Positions 16,088-27,154 of a stretch of DNA of 64,000 bases are shown here, piece after piece. The notes under the pieces are model-generated. The model was given only the letters and a program-made list of their open reading frames with translations, was not told the DNA's origin and made no database searches. The stretch's first letter is position 1, and each line of letters opens with the position of its first letter. The stretch comes from Streptomyces sp. LX-29 (GTDB lineage Bacteria; Actinomycetota; Actinomycetes; Streptomycetales; Streptomycetaceae), in the NCBI RefSeq assembly GCF_029541745.1, contig NZ_CP089746.1, positions 1,426,001-1,490,000 on the forward strand, read 5' to 3'. The position numbers and the translations under genes were made by a program.

Positions 16088-17413
16088 TCAGCAGCGCTCC
16101 GTCGGCTGTCCGGCGGTCAGGTGGTAGGTGGCGCGTTCGTCCAGCAGCAGCGGCACCAGGGCGCGCAGCGACTGTCGCAGCGGGACCAGGTGGCGGTCGC
16201 CGTCCGCGCGGCGCACCGTCACGCCGTGCAGGGCGAGTTCGTCGCGCACATCCGCGTACTGGGCGGCGTCGAGCAGATAGCCGCAGGGCGGGTGGGCGAG
16301 GATCTCGGCGTCGGAGGCCGGGTCGTTGTCGGCGCCGCCGAGGTAGACCGGGCCACGATCGTGGTAACCGGCCGCGCGGGCGGCGTCGGTGGCGGTCTCG
16401 ACGCGGGCACGCCGTTCCCCGCTGAAGGCGAACATCCCCTCCAGCGCTGTCAGTTGGGAGCCGACGCGACGGCGGTTGTTGACGGCGGGGTCGGCCTTCT
16501 CGGCGTCGGTCAGCGCGTCGACGCGGGTCTCCACGAGCAGCCCGACGGAGTGCTTGACGCCGGCGGTGTTGCGCAGGATGCGCTCCTGGCCGTCGCCGGC
16601 GACCTGCTTGACGGGCTCGCCGGTGATCGGGTCGGTCCAGATGCCGTAGACGCCGGTGGAGTGGCCGGCGTCCTGGACACGGGGCCGGACGTAGGACTCG
16701 GAGAGGGTGCGGGCCTCGCGGTGCACGGCGGTGGCGGTGTTGAGGTTGCGCGGCCACAGCGCCAGCAGATCCTTGACGTAGTACGGGGCGGTGGCGCCGT
16801 ACTCGTGCAGGTCGTAGACGGTGTCCGGGCGCCAGTCGCGCAGGGTGCGGGCGATGGCACGGGCCTCGGGGGTCTTCAGCGCGAGGTGGTCGCGGTTGAT
16901 GTCGACGCCGTCGGCGTTCTCCCTGGTGTCGGCGGCCCGGCCGTCGGGGTTGGCGGTCGGCACGACCAGGACCGTCGTGTGCCGCAGGAAGCGCCTGGTC
17001 CGCGCGTCGTCGGCGAAGGCCAGGTCGCGAACGGTGGACAGGCAGCCCTCCCGGCCGGAGGGCTCGTCTCCGTGCTGGGAGCAGATGAGCAGGACGGAGT
17101 TGCCGCGGGCGGTGCGGGCGGGGTCGGTGGGCGCGCCGGGGGCGCCGATCCGCACCAGTTGGACCGGGCGCCGCTGCCCGGTGGTGCCTATGGTGTCGAC
17201 GGCGACCCGCGGGCTCGCCGCGTCCACCTCCGCCAGGAACCGTCTCTCCTCCGCCTCGGTGGTCCAGCGGGCGCCGTCGCTGATCTCGAAGCCGGTGCGG
17301 GGTGCGGGCGGGGTGGACCGGGCGTGCGCGGGCGCGACGAGGGCCGGGATGAGCAGGGCGGCACCGGCGGCGGCGCACAGGGCGGTCCGGAGCCGGGATG
17401 CGCTGGGGGTCAC
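16088..17413 (-). CDS. Secreted M14 family zinc carboxypeptidase-like protein
   Basis: 441 residues with a signal peptide (residues 1-31, basic start, hydrophobic core, ending AHA). The M14 metal ligands are visible: H-x2-E in SQHGDEPSGRE near residue 113 and the third ligand region in VYDLHEYG near 205. NADGVDINRDH is the family's substrate-contact Asn-Arg segment, and GLLVETR near 300 may hold the catalytic Glu. These enzymes cleave C-terminal residues from peptides or cell-wall stems outside the cell. A C-terminal extension of about 100 residues follows the catalytic domain. It is 117 nt downstream of the Xaa-Pro peptidase on the same strand, suggesting a shared extracellular peptide-degradation role. 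Confidence 0.9.
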   Translation of the reverse strand: MTPSASRLRTALCAAAGAALLIPALVAPAHARSTPPAPRTGFEISDGARWTTEAEERRFLAEVDAASPRVAVDTIGTTGQRRPVQLVRIGAPGAPTDPARTARGNSVLLICSQHGDEPSGREGCLSTVRDLAFADDARTRRFLRHTTVLVVPTANPDGRAADTRENADGVDINRDHLALKTPEARAIARTLRDWRPDTVYDLHEYGATAPYYVKDLLALWPRNLNTATAVHREARTLSESYVRPRVQDAGHSTGVYGIWTDPITGEPVKQVAGDGQERILRNTAGVKHSVGLLVETRVDALTDAEKADPAVNNRRRVGSQLTALEGMFAFSGERRARVETATDAARAAGYHDRGPVYLGGADNDPASDAEILAHPPCGYLLDAAQYADVRDELALHGVTVRRADGDRHLVPLRQSLRALVPLLLDERATYHLTAGQPTERC

Positions 17414-17530
17414 GGAGAACTGCCTCCTTGGATGAGGGATGGTCGGAGAGGGGGTGGTGCGGCCTGGGGTGCCGGCCTGCCCTGCGGGCGGCCTCCCGGG
17501 AGGGAGCCCGCCCGCTGTCGGTGGGTGCGG

Positions 17531-19522
17531 TCAGCCCGTCGGGAGCGCCGGGTGCGGGCGCGGGGCGCTGACGCCGGTGCGCGCGGTCGAGGTTGACGGC
17601 CCGTCCACGATGGTCGGTCCGGCGAGGGACCGGTCGAGCGCCGCCCGGCCCCCGGTCAGCGGCAGGCGGGCCGATGTGCGGGCCAGGTCGAGGGTGAGTT
17701 GAGGTCGGACGGCCGGCGGTTCGACGAAGCCGGTGTCGGTGCCGGCGATGATCAGGGCGAGCCGGTGACCGGCGGGGACGACGTGGTCGGTGGCGGCCAG
17801 GTCGACGGTGATGGTGTAGGGGCGGCCGGGGGTCAGCGGGCGGCCCTTGCCGTCGCCGGCGTAGTCGCCCAGGTCGGCCCAGCCGCGGCTGAAGACGGTG
17901 TGGCCGACGTCGACGGTGTCCGCGCGGGTCTCCTTGAAGCAGCCGGTGTCGGCCGGTGTGACGGCCCCCCAACAGGTGCGGTCGGCGAGGGTGGTGATGC
18001 CTTCGCCGGGCGCGGTGTAGTTGCGGATGGTGTCCGGCCCGAGGTCGACGAGGACGGCGGAGAGGTGGGCGGTGGCCGCCGAGGGGGTGGCGGTGATCCG
18101 CACCGTGCCGGCCCCGGACAGCCGCAGGTCGCGGGCGAGCGGTCGGGTGATGAACCCGGCCTTGCCGGGGGTGGAGCGGTCGATGTGCTCGGCCCAGTCG
18201 GCCTCGCTCAGACCGGGCTCGTCGGCGACGGTCTCGGTGGCGCCGGGCCGGGCGGGTCGGGTGGACAGGACGCCGACGCCGGGCGCGGCGCCGAGGCGGG
18301 GGCGCAGCGTGGTGGCACGGGTGCCGGGGGCGGGCCAGTGGCGGTCGGTGGTCCAGCGGTCGGGGGCGCGCTCCACGTCGGCCATCGGCTCGCGCTCTAT
18401 GCCGTTGTCGAGGCCGAGGAGGTAGTGGTCGAACCAGCGGTGCAGGGTGCGCACCCAGGCGCCGCGGCGGAAGTCGAACGGGTCGACGTGTCCGGTCTGG
18501 GAGAGCCAGATCTTACGTTCGACGCCGGCGTCGCCGAGCGCGTCCCACCAGGGGCCGAGGTGTTTGGTCTGCACGTTGAGGTCCTGCATGCCGTGGACGG
18601 CGAAGACGCTGGCGCGCACCTTGTGGGCGTCGCGGACGTAGTCGCGCTTGGTCCACAGCGGGGTCCAGTCGCCGCTGCGCGGGGCGCCGTCGACGAGTTC
18701 GCGCTGGACCGCGGCGCAGCGGGCACGCGCCTCGGGGCTCTCGACCCGGTGGGCCAGGCCGTCGGGGCCGCTGTCGAAGAGCGGGGCGCCCTGGGTGAAG
18801 TAGTAGTCGTACCAGGAGCTGATGGCGCCGATGGGCACGATGGTCTTCAGGCCCTTGACGCCGGTGGCGGCGACGCCGTTGGCTATGGTGCCGTCGTAGC
18901 TCTTGCCGATCATTCCGGTGGCGCCGTTGGACCAGTCCGCGGCCGCGGGCTGGTCGCCGGTGCGGGTGGTGTAGCCGCGGGCCCGGCCGTTGAGCCAGTC
19001 GACCACGGCCTTGGCGGACTGGATGTCGGAGCGGCCGCCGACGTCGACACAGCCGTCGGAGCGGTTGGTTCCGGCGAGGTCGACCAGGACGGTCGCATAG
19101 CCGCGGGGCACGAAGTAGTTGTCGTAGAAGAGCGGGAACAGCTCCGGCCGTCCCTGCGCGTCGTACGTCTTCTTCTGGCTCTCGTTGCCGCGCCCGCAGC
19201 AGGAGTAGTAGGGGCTGGCATCCATGATCACGGGTATCCGGCGGCCCTGTTGGGCGGGTTCACGCGGCCGGACGATGTCGACGGCGACCCGGTCGGCCCG
19301 CCCGTCCGCGTCGCCGTCGAGGCCGGTGTCCACCCATACCGACTCACGGATGGCGTTTGCGTACGAATACACGGGCCGGCTCTCCGGCGGCGGGGTGGCA
19401 CCGGTGGCCGCCTGGGCTCCGGTGACCGTCACCACCTGGGTCATCAGGGCGGCGAGCGCCGCCGTCGTGAGCGTTGACAGCGTTCTTCGGGGGGTGCGGG
19501 GCCTCCGCGCGCGTAGCAGCAC
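17531..19522 (-). CDS. Secreted Xaa-Pro dipeptidyl-peptidase (S15 / CocE-NonD hydrolase)
   Basis: An alpha/beta-hydrolase of about 663 residues that removes X-Pro dipeptides. The nucleophile elbow is GKSYDG (G-x-S-Y-x-G). SSWYDYYFTQGAPLFDSGPDG and the TGHVDPFD region carry the expected Asp and His contexts. The C-terminal jelly-roll (from about residue 430: LSGAGTVRITATPS) is the X-Pro_dipeptidase C domain. GTG 19522 is preferred because it leaves a basic n-region ([11 protein letters not shown]) and a signal core ending GAQAATG; the open frame extends to 19684 without a better ribosome site. It is divergent from the M1 peptidase with a 204-bp gap and upstream of the M14 peptidase. Confidence 0.9.
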   Translation of the reverse strand: MLLRARRPRTPRRTLSTLTTAALAALMTQVVTVTGAQAATGATPPPESRPVYSYANAIRESVWVDTGLDGDADGRADRVAVDIVRPREPAQQGRRIPVIMDASPYYSCCGRGNESQKKTYDAQGRPELFPLFYDNYFVPRGYATVLVDLAGTNRSDGCVDVGGRSDIQSAKAVVDWLNGRARGYTTRTGDQPAAADWSNGATGMIGKSYDGTIANGVAATGVKGLKTIVPIGAISSWYDYYFTQGAPLFDSGPDGLAHRVESPEARARCAAVQRELVDGAPRSGDWTPLWTKRDYVRDAHKVRASVFAVHGMQDLNVQTKHLGPWWDALGDAGVERKIWLSQTGHVDPFDFRRGAWVRTLHRWFDHYLLGLDNGIEREPMADVERAPDRWTTDRHWPAPGTRATTLRPRLGAAPGVGVLSTRPARPGATETVADEPGLSEADWAEHIDRSTPGKAGFITRPLARDLRLSGAGTVRITATPSAATAHLSAVLVDLGPDTIRNYTAPGEGITTLADRTCWGAVTPADTGCFKETRADTVDVGHTVFSRGWADLGDYAGDGKGRPLTPGRPYTITVDLAATDHVVPAGHRLALIIAGTDTGFVEPPAVRPQLTLDLARTSARLPLTGGRAALDRSLAGPTIVDGPSTSTARTGVSAPRPHPALPTG

Positions 19523-19726
19523 GGCCGGACGGTAGCGCGAGTGAACTCCCCGACAGAAGAGGGTGGAAGGGCATGGTCGGCCGCGCAGCATACGGGAACC
19601 GGCCACCTGGGGCGGGCGTTTCGGCGGGATGTCGTTCTCATGACAGAAAGCGCCATGGACATGATTCACCCATGGTGAGTACATAGAGTCCGGAGTGATC
19701 GTTCTCCCCTACGAGTTGGAGGACTC

Positions 19727-21277
19727 GTGCGTCACAGACTCATCGTCCCGAGCGCGGCCGCGGCCGCCCTGTTGCTGGCGATCCCGGCATCGGCGGCCGA
19801 AGGCACCCCGGGCGCCCCCGGCCTCGGGGACACCTACTACCCGACCAGCGGCAACGGCGGGTATGACGTCTCCCACTACGATCTGCGCCTGAAGTACCAG
19901 CCGAAGACCGACCTCCTGGAAGGCACGGCGACCCTCAACGCCACCGCCAAGCAGGACCTGTCGCGCTTCAACCTCGACTTCGCCCTCCAGGTCGACTCCG
20001 TCCTGGTCGGCGGCAGGAAGGCGACCTTCGCCGCCACCGGTGACCACGAGCTGGAGATCACCCCGGCCAGGCAGCTGGACGCGGGCAAGCCGTTCACCGT
20101 CGTGGTGCGGTACAAGGGCACCCCCTCCGAGGTCGAGGTCAACGGGTTCTCCGCCTGGCTGCGCACCCCGGACGGCGCCGTGGTGGCCAACCAGCCGGAG
20201 GGCGGCTGGTGGTGGTTCCCCAGCAACGACCACCCGACCGACAAGGCCACCTACGACATCTCGGTCGCGGTGCCGGACGGCACCCAGACCATCAGCAACG
20301 GCACGCTGCAGTCGACCAGTTCGCGGGCCGGCTGGACGCGCTACAACTGGCGCTCCAACAAGCCGCAGGCCACCTACCTGGCCACGCTGGCGGTGGGCAA
20401 GTTCGACGTCACCACCGACACCACGGCCGGCGGACTGCCGGTCATCAACGCCTACAGCAAGGACCTGGGCGACAACGCGGGCGCCGCGCGCGCCAGCGTC
20501 GAGCGCACCGCCGAGGTCGCCGACTGGCTGAGCGAGGTCTTCGGGCCGTACCCGTTCAACGCGCTGGGCGGCTATGTGCCGAACACCAAGACCGGCTACG
20601 CGCTGGAGACCCAGACCCGGCCGTTCTACAGCCCGCGGCAGTTCGCGAACGGCGCCAACGTGTCGGTGGTCGTGCACGAGTTGGCGCACCAGTGGTACGG
20701 CGACAACGTCTCGCTCAAGGACTGGCGCGACATCTGGATCAACGAGGGCTTCGCCCGCTACTCGCAGTGGCTGTGGTCGGAGAAGGAGGGCGAGGGCACC
20801 GCCCAGGAGATCGCGGACTACGTCTACGCCTCGCGCGCCGCCGACGACCCGTTCTGGAAGGTCAAGCCGGGCGACCCGGGCGCGGAGAACCAGTTCCACA
20901 TCGCGGTCTACGACCGTGGCGCGCTGGCGCTCCAGGCGCTGCGCAACGAGATCGGCGACGAGGACTTCTTCACCATCCTCAAGCAGTGGCAGACGGAGAA
21001 CCGCTACGGCACCGCCTCGGTCCGCGACTTCGAGAAGTTCGCCGAGAAGGTCTCCGGCAAGCCGCTCTCCACGCTCTTCGACACCTGGCTGTTCACGCCG
21101 TCCAAGCCCACCGTGGGCCCCGGCAAGACCGGCTCGATCGCGGAGCGGGCCGCCGAGTCCGCGAAGGCGAAGGCGCGGGGGAAGCAGGCCGCGCCCCAGG
21201 TCAAGCAGCCCAGGTCGTGGAAGCAGATCCAGGCCACCAACGGCGTCCACGAGCACAAGCACCGGCACGGGCACTGA
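19727..21277 (+). CDS. Secreted M1 family metallopeptidase
   Basis: A 516-residue aminopeptidase-type zinc enzyme with a signal peptide (residues 1-23, ending ASA). The HELAHQWYGD motif (H-E-x2-H) near residue 320 and the downstream Glu in NEGFARY near 343 bind zinc; GxMEN is not evident and the equivalent position reads YALETQTRP. It lacks the long C-terminal helical domain of PepN and ends in a Lys/His-rich tail (HEHKHRHGH) that may bind metal. GTG 19727 has a strong TTGGAGGACTC ribosome site. It belongs to a group of three secreted peptidases. A strong terminator follows. Confidence 0.92.
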   Translation: MRHRLIVPSAAAAALLLAIPASAAEGTPGAPGLGDTYYPTSGNGGYDVSHYDLRLKYQPKTDLLEGTATLNATAKQDLSRFNLDFALQVDSVLVGGRKATFAATGDHELEITPARQLDAGKPFTVVVRYKGTPSEVEVNGFSAWLRTPDGAVVANQPEGGWWWFPSNDHPTDKATYDISVAVPDGTQTISNGTLQSTSSRAGWTRYNWRSNKPQATYLATLAVGKFDVTTDTTAGGLPVINAYSKDLGDNAGAARASVERTAEVADWLSEVFGPYPFNALGGYVPNTKTGYALETQTRPFYSPRQFANGANVSVVVHELAHQWYGDNVSLKDWRDIWINEGFARYSQWLWSEKEGEGTAQEIADYVYASRAADDPFWKVKPGDPGAENQFHIAVYDRGALALQALRNEIGDEDFFTILKQWQTENRYGTASVRDFEKFAEKVSGKPLSTLFDTWLFTPSKPTVGPGKTGSIAERAAESAKAKARGKQAAPQVKQPRSWKQIQATNGVHEHKHRHGH

Positions 21278-21293
21278 TCCGTCCCACCCCCGC

Positions 21294-21340
21294 CGCCCGC
21301 GGGTGACCGGCGCCACCGTCGCGTCGGTCACCCGCGGGCG
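21294..21340 (+). terminator. Strong hairpin terminator after M1 peptidase
   Basis: Perfect 16-bp arms CGCCCGCGGGTGACCG and CGGTCACCCGCGGGCG enclose a 15-nt loop, starting 16 nt after the stop. Confidence 0.75.
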
Positions 21341-21510
21341 CTCGTCTTCCCCCGCCCCGCCCCGGGCCACGCATCCCGCCCCGAGCCACGGCACACGGTC
21401 TTCGCCCCGCTCACCGGCCCGTCCACGGCCCCCGTCACTTTCACACCACCACTGAGACAGCAATACTGTTGCGGCGGAGGCCAGGGAAGCGAGCGGAGGG
21501 CGAGGCGCCG

Positions 21511-22218
21511 ATGACGACGGGCACCGGGACCGGGGATGCGACGCTCACCGTCGACGAGTTGGCCGCCCGCGCCGGGGTGACCGTCCGCACGGTGCGCTTC
21601 TACAGCACCCGGGGGCTGTTGCCGCCGCCGGTGCTGGGGCCGCGCCGGGTCGGCCACTACGGCCCCGAGCACCTGTCCCGCTTGGCGCTGATCGAGGAGC
21701 TCCAGCACCACGGGATGACGCTGGCCGCCATCGAACGCTACCTCGACCAGCTCCCCGCCGAGCTGACCGCGCACGACCTGGCCATCCACCGCGCCCTGGT
21801 GGCGTCCTGGCTCCCGGACGCGCCCCGGGAGACCAGCCGGGCACAGTTGGAGCGGCGGGCCGGGCGGGCGCTCACGGAGGAGGACATCGACCGGCTGGCC
21901 GCGATGAGCGTGCTGACCCGCACGGAGGACCCGGACGTGTTCCGGACCGACCCCGGGATCCTGCATCTGGGCATGCGGCTGCTGGACGTGCCGATCGGGC
22001 TGGAGGCGATCCGGGCCGCCCACACCGTGGTGGAGGAGCACACCCGCTCGGCCGCGCGCGAGCTGAGCCGGCTGTTCCGGGACGAGGTGTGGGGCGAGGA
22101 GCTGCACGAGATCAAGTCGCTCTCCGCCCATATGCAGCCGCTGGTCGTCCAGGCGCTGGTGGTCGCCTTCCAGCGGTCGCTGAAGCAGGAGCTGCGGGCC
22201 TGGTACGGGGAGGACTGA
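21511..22218 (+). CDS. MerR family transcriptional regulator
   Basis: 235 residues. The N-terminal winged helix-turn-helix is clear (TVDELAARAGVTVRTVRFYSTRGLL, then RRVGHYGPEHLSRLALIEELQHHGMTL). A long helical effector domain without a cysteine metal site follows, so it is not a metal sensor of the MerR/ZntR type. ATG 21511 follows GGAGGG. Immediately upstream ACAGCAATACTGT (about 21457-21469) is a short dyad in the position where MerR proteins often bind. The gene runs tail-to-tail into the FadB-type gene, and a shared hairpin lies between them. Control of the neighbouring acyl-CoA operon is possible but unproven. Confidence 0.88.
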   Translation: MTTGTGTGDATLTVDELAARAGVTVRTVRFYSTRGLLPPPVLGPRRVGHYGPEHLSRLALIEELQHHGMTLAAIERYLDQLPAELTAHDLAIHRALVASWLPDAPRETSRAQLERRAGRALTEEDIDRLAAMSVLTRTEDPDVFRTDPGILHLGMRLLDVPIGLEAIRAAHTVVEEHTRSAARELSRLFRDEVWGEELHEIKSLSAHMQPLVVQALVVAFQRSLKQELRAWYGED

Positions 22219-22223
22219 CCGGA

Positions 22224-22253
22224 GGAGCCGCCGCCCGTGCGGACGGCGGCTCC
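22224..22253. terminator. Bidirectional hairpin between merR-type and fadB-type genes
   Basis: Perfect 10-bp arms GGAGCCGCCG and CGGCGGCTCC with a 10-nt loop, placed between two convergent stop codons. Confidence 0.65.
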
Positions 22254-22278
22254 GGCACGATACGGGCCGTGGCGGAGG

Positions 22279-24615
22279 TCAGCCGGCGGTGTCGCCGAAC
22301 CGCTCGCCCTTCGCCGCCTTGTCCAACAGCAGCGGCGGCGGGGCGAAGCGCTCGCCGTACGCCTCCTGGAGCTGCCGGGCGCGGGCCACGAAGCCGGGCA
22401 GCCCGACGAGCTCCTCCCGCCCTGGCCCAACGGGTTCCTCCCGCCCTGCCCCAACGGGTTCCTCCCGCCCTGGCCCAACGGGTTCCTCCCGCCCTGGCCC
22501 ACCCTGATAACCGTTGATGTACTGCAGGACGCCACCGGTCCAGCCGGGGAAGCCGATGCCGAGGATGGAGCCGATGTTGGCGTCGGCGACCGAGGTGAGG
22601 ACGCCCTCCTCCAGCAGCCGGACGGTGTCCAGCGCCTCGGCGAAGAGCATCCGCTCCTGCATGTCGCGGAACGGGATCCCGGCGCCCTCGGTGGTGAAGT
22701 GCTCGCGCAGCCCGGGCCACAGCCGGCCCCGCCGCCCGGTCTCCGGGTCGTAGTCGTAGAAGCCGGCGCCGCCGCTGCGCCCGGGCCGCCCGAACTCGTC
22801 GACCATGCGGTCGACGACCGCGTCCGCCGGGTGCGGCCGCCAGGTGCCGCCGGCCTCCTCGACCGCCCGCCGGCTCTCCTCGCGGATCTTGCGCGGCAGG
22901 GTGAGGGTGAGCTCGTCCAGCAGGGACAGCACCTTGGCGGGGTAGCCGGCCTGGGCCGCCGCCTGCTCGATGGAGGCGGGCTCGATGCCCTCCCCCACCA
23001 TCGCCACTCCCTCGTTGACGAACTGGCCGATGACACGGGAGGTGAAGAAGCCGCGCGAGTCGTTGACCACGATGGGGGTCTTGCGGATCTGTCGCACCAG
23101 GTCGAAGGCGCGGGCCAGCGCCTCGTCGCCGGTCCGCTCGCCCTTGATGATCTCGACCAGGGCCATCTTGTCGACGGGCGAGAAGAAGTGCAGCCCGATG
23201 AAGTCCTCCGGGCGGCCCACCCCTTCGGCGAGCTGGGTGATGGGCAGGGTGGAGGTGTTGGAGCACAGCAGGGCGTCCGGCGCCACCACGGACTCGATCT
23301 CCTGGAAGACCTTCCGCTTCAGCGCCGGGTCCTCGAAGACCGCCTCGATGACGGCGTCGCAGCCGGCGAGCTCGGCAGGGTCGGCGGTCGGCGTGATGCG
23401 GGCCAGCAGCGCGTCCCGCTCGGCCTCGGTGGTCCGCCCCTTGGCCAGCGCCTTGTCCAGCAGCCCGGCGGAGTACGCCTTGCCCTTGGCCGCGGCCTCC
23501 GGGGAGACGTCCTTGAGCACCACCTCGATGCCCGCCTTCGCGCAGGCGTAGGCGATGCCCGCGCCCATCATCCCGGCGCCCAACACGGCGACCTTGCGCA
23601 CCCGGCGCGGCTCGATCCCGTCCGGGCGGCTGAGACCGGAGTTGACCGCCTGGAGGTCGAAGAAGAACGCCTGGATCATGTTCTTGGCGACCTGGCCGGT
23701 CACCAGCTCGGTGAAGTAGCGGGCCTCGATGACCTGCGCGGTCTCGAAGTCCACCTGGGCGCTCTCCACGGCGGCGGCCAGGATGTTGCGCGGCGCCGGA
23801 TACGGGGCGCCGGCCAGCTGCTTCCTCAGGGTCGCCGGGAAGGCGGGCAGGTTGGCGGCGAACTTCGGCTGCGCCGGGGTGCCGCCCGGGATCCTGTACC
23901 CCTTGACGTCCCAGGGCTGCTGGGACTCGGGGTGGGCGTCGATGAAGGCGCGTGCCTTGGCCAGCAGCTCCTCCGGGGTGGCGGCCAGCTCGTGCACCAG
24001 CCCCTGCGCCAGCGCCCGCCGCGGGTCGTACCGCCGGCCCTCGAGCAACACCTTGAGCAGGGCGTCGGTGATGCCCAGCAGCCGTACGGCGCGGACCACC
24101 CCGCCGCCGGCCGGGAGCAGGCCGAGCGTCACCTCCGGCAGGCCGATCTTCGAGCCGGGGGTGTCCAGCGCGACCCGGTGGTGGCAGGCGAGCGCGATCT
24201 CGTAACCCCCGCCGAGCGCCGACCCGTTGATGGCGGCCACCACCGGCTTGCCCAGCGTCTCCAGGCGGCGCAGGTCGCGCTTGATCGCCAGGCCGGTGTC
24301 ATAGGCCGGCTGGGCCTGGTCCGGGCCGATCCGGATCATGTCCCGGAGGTCGCCGCCGGCGAAGAAGGTCTTCTTGGCGGAGGTGACGATGATGCCGCGG
24401 ATACCGTCCCGCTCGGCCTCGGCACGGTCGGCGACCGCCGCGAGGGCCTCGGTGAAGGCCCGGTTCATGGTGTTGGCCGACTGGCCCGGGTCGTCGAGAA
24501 CCAGGGTGACGACGCCGGTGTCGTCCTGCTCCCAGCGGATGGCCGGGGCCTCGGGGGCAGTCGCCGGGACGGCCTCGCCGCCCGCCGGGGAAGTCGCTGC
24601 GAGTGACTCGCTCAT
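22279..24615 (-). CDS. fadB: Bifunctional enoyl-CoA hydratase / 3-hydroxyacyl-CoA dehydrogenase (FadB/FadJ type)
   Basis: Catalyses hydration and NAD-dependent oxidation in fatty-acid beta-oxidation. The N-terminal crotonase domain (residues 20-210) includes GSALGGGYEIALACHHRVA. The 3-hydroxyacyl-CoA dehydrogenase NAD domain starts at VAVLGAGMMGAGIAYACA near 345, and the C-terminal domain follows with GFFTSRVIGQFVNEG. It is 778 residues. Near residues 703-735 there is an insertion of about 30 residues made of four GPGREEPV-like octamers, encoded by a 24-bp tandem repeat, between GYQGG and GLPGFVARA. ATG 24615 is chosen because the crotonase domain follows. It is the last gene of a four-gene operon after thiolase, acyl-CoA dehydrogenase and a CaiB-type transferase. 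Confidence 0.93.
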   Translation of the reverse strand: MSESLAATSPAGGEAVPATAPEAPAIRWEQDDTGVVTLVLDDPGQSANTMNRAFTEALAAVADRAEAERDGIRGIIVTSAKKTFFAGGDLRDMIRIGPDQAQPAYDTGLAIKRDLRRLETLGKPVVAAINGSALGGGYEIALACHHRVALDTPGSKIGLPEVTLGLLPAGGGVVRAVRLLGITDALLKVLLEGRRYDPRRALAQGLVHELAATPEELLAKARAFIDAHPESQQPWDVKGYRIPGGTPAQPKFAANLPAFPATLRKQLAGAPYPAPRNILAAAVESAQVDFETAQVIEARYFTELVTGQVAKNMIQAFFFDLQAVNSGLSRPDGIEPRRVRKVAVLGAGMMGAGIAYACAKAGIEVVLKDVSPEAAAKGKAYSAGLLDKALAKGRTTEAERDALLARITPTADPAELAGCDAVIEAVFEDPALKRKVFQEIESVVAPDALLCSNTSTLPITQLAEGVGRPEDFIGLHFFSPVDKMALVEIIKGERTGDEALARAFDLVRQIRKTPIVVNDSRGFFTSRVIGQFVNEGVAMVGEGIEPASIEQAAAQAGYPAKVLSLLDELTLTLPRKIREESRRAVEEAGGTWRPHPADAVVDRMVDEFGRPGRSGGAGFYDYDPETGRRGRLWPGLREHFTTEGAGIPFRDMQERMLFAEALDTVRLLEEGVLTSVADANIGSILGIGFPGWTGGVLQYINGYQGGPGREEPVGPGREEPVGAGREEPVGPGREELVGLPGFVARARQLQEAYGERFAPPPLLLDKAAKGERFGDTAG
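22411..22506. repeat. 24-bp in-frame tandem repeat (four copies) inside fadB
   Basis: Units TTCCTCCCGCCCTGGCCCAA plus CGGG start at 22411, 22435, 22459 and 22483, with only a few substitutions. The period keeps the reading frame and yields an 8-residue protein repeat. Confidence 0.95.
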
Positions 24616-24757
24616 GCTGTGGTTGCTCCGTAGGCTCGGGGAGGGAAAGGGACGTGAGGGGCGAATGAGTCGAAGGGCTCGGCTGCCTCGCGACCGCGTA
24701 CGCACTCCGCCCCCGCACGCACCGGCGAGTCCGAGCCCTCGAGGGAGCAGACCGTCG

Positions 24758-25975
24758 TCACCCCAGTCGCTCGACGATGGTGGCGATGCCCATGCCGCCG
24801 CCCACACACAGCGTGGCCAGCCCGTACCGCAGGTCGCGGCGCTCCAGTTCGTCGACCAGGGTGCCGAGGATCATCGCTCCGGTGGCGCCCAGCGGGTGGC
24901 CCATAGCGATCGCGCCGCCGTTGACGTTCACCTTGTCCAGGCTCAGGCCCATGTCCTTGGCGTAGCGCAGCACGACGGCCGCGAACGCCTCGTTGATCTC
25001 GACGAGGTCGATGTCGTCGATGGTCAGCCCGGCCTTGGCGAGCGCCTTGCGGGAGGCGGGGGCGGGGCCGGTGAGCATGATGGTCGGGTCGGCGCCGGAG
25101 ACGGCGGCGGAGACGATGCGGGCCCGCGGGGTGAGTCCGTAGCGCTCGCCGACCGCGCGGGAGCCGATCGCCACCAGGGCCGCGCCGTCCACGATGCCGG
25201 AGGAGTTCCCCGCGTGGTGGACGTGGTCGATCGCCTCGACCCAGTGGTACTTCTGCAGCGCCACGGCGTCGAAGCCGGCCGCCTCGCCGATGGTGGCGAA
25301 GGAGGGCTTGAGGGCGGCCAGGGTCTCGGGGGTGGTGCCCGGCCGGATGTGCTCGTCGCGGTCGAGGACGACCAGGCCGTTGCGGTCGCGGACCGGGACC
25401 ACGGAGCGGTCGAAGCGGCCGTCCTTCCACGCCTCGGCGGCGCGCTCCTGGGAGCGGGCGGCGTAGGAGTCCACGTCATGGCGGGTGAAGCCCTCGACGG
25501 TGGCGATGAGGTCGGCGCTGACCCCCTGCGGGATGAAGCCGGTCTCGAAGTTGGTCATCGGGTCGTTGAACCAGGCGCCCCCGTCGGAGCCCATGGGCAC
25601 CCGTGACATCGACTCCACGCCGCCGGCCAGCACCAGGTCCTCCCAGCCGGCACGGACCTTGGCCGCGGCCGAGTTGACCGCTTCCAGGCCGGAGGCGCAC
25701 CAGCGGTTCTCCTGGACGCCGGCGACCGTGTCGGGCAGGCCGGCGGAGATCGCCGCGACCTTGGCGATGTCGGCGCCCTGGTCGCCGAGCGGGCTCACCA
25801 CGCCGAGCACGATGTCGTCGATGGCCGCCGGGTCGAGGTCGGGGAAGCGCCGTCGAAGCTCGTCGATGAGGCCCACGACGAGGTCGACGGGCTTGGTGCC
25901 GTGCAGTGAGCCGTTGGCCTTGCCGCGCCCGCGCGGCGTGCGGATCGCGTCGTATACGTACGCTTCGGTGGTCAC
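24758..25975 (-). CDS. fadA: Acetyl-CoA C-acyltransferase (thiolase)
   Basis: Cleaves 3-ketoacyl-CoA to acetyl-CoA and a shortened acyl-CoA in the last step of beta-oxidation. 405 residues, normal for the family. The nucleophilic Cys lies in [16 protein letters not shown] near residue 90. The His lies in [15 protein letters not shown] near 357 and the second Cys in LCVGGGMG near 390, completing the thiolase triad. GTG 25975 follows GAAAGG. It is 33 nt downstream of the acyl-CoA dehydrogenase and 142 nt upstream of fadB, all on the minus strand. It is presumably the partner subunit or pathway partner of the FadB-type protein. Confidence 0.93.
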   Translation of the reverse strand: MTTEAYVYDAIRTPRGRGKANGSLHGTKPVDLVVGLIDELRRRFPDLDPAAIDDIVLGVVSPLGDQGADIAKVAAISAGLPDTVAGVQENRWCASGLEAVNSAAAKVRAGWEDLVLAGGVESMSRVPMGSDGGAWFNDPMTNFETGFIPQGVSADLIATVEGFTRHDVDSYAARSQERAAEAWKDGRFDRSVVPVRDRNGLVVLDRDEHIRPGTTPETLAALKPSFATIGEAAGFDAVALQKYHWVEAIDHVHHAGNSSGIVDGAALVAIGSRAVGERYGLTPRARIVSAAVSGADPTIMLTGPAPASRKALAKAGLTIDDIDLVEINEAFAAVVLRYAKDMGLSLDKVNVNGGAIAMGHPLGATGAMILGTLVDELERRDLRYGLATLCVGGGMGIATIVERLG

Positions 25976-26008
25976 GAGGGGAGCCTTTCCACGTCGATTC
26001 GCCCTGGT

Positions 26009-27150
<1,142 letters not shown>

Positions 27151-27154
<4 letters not shown>

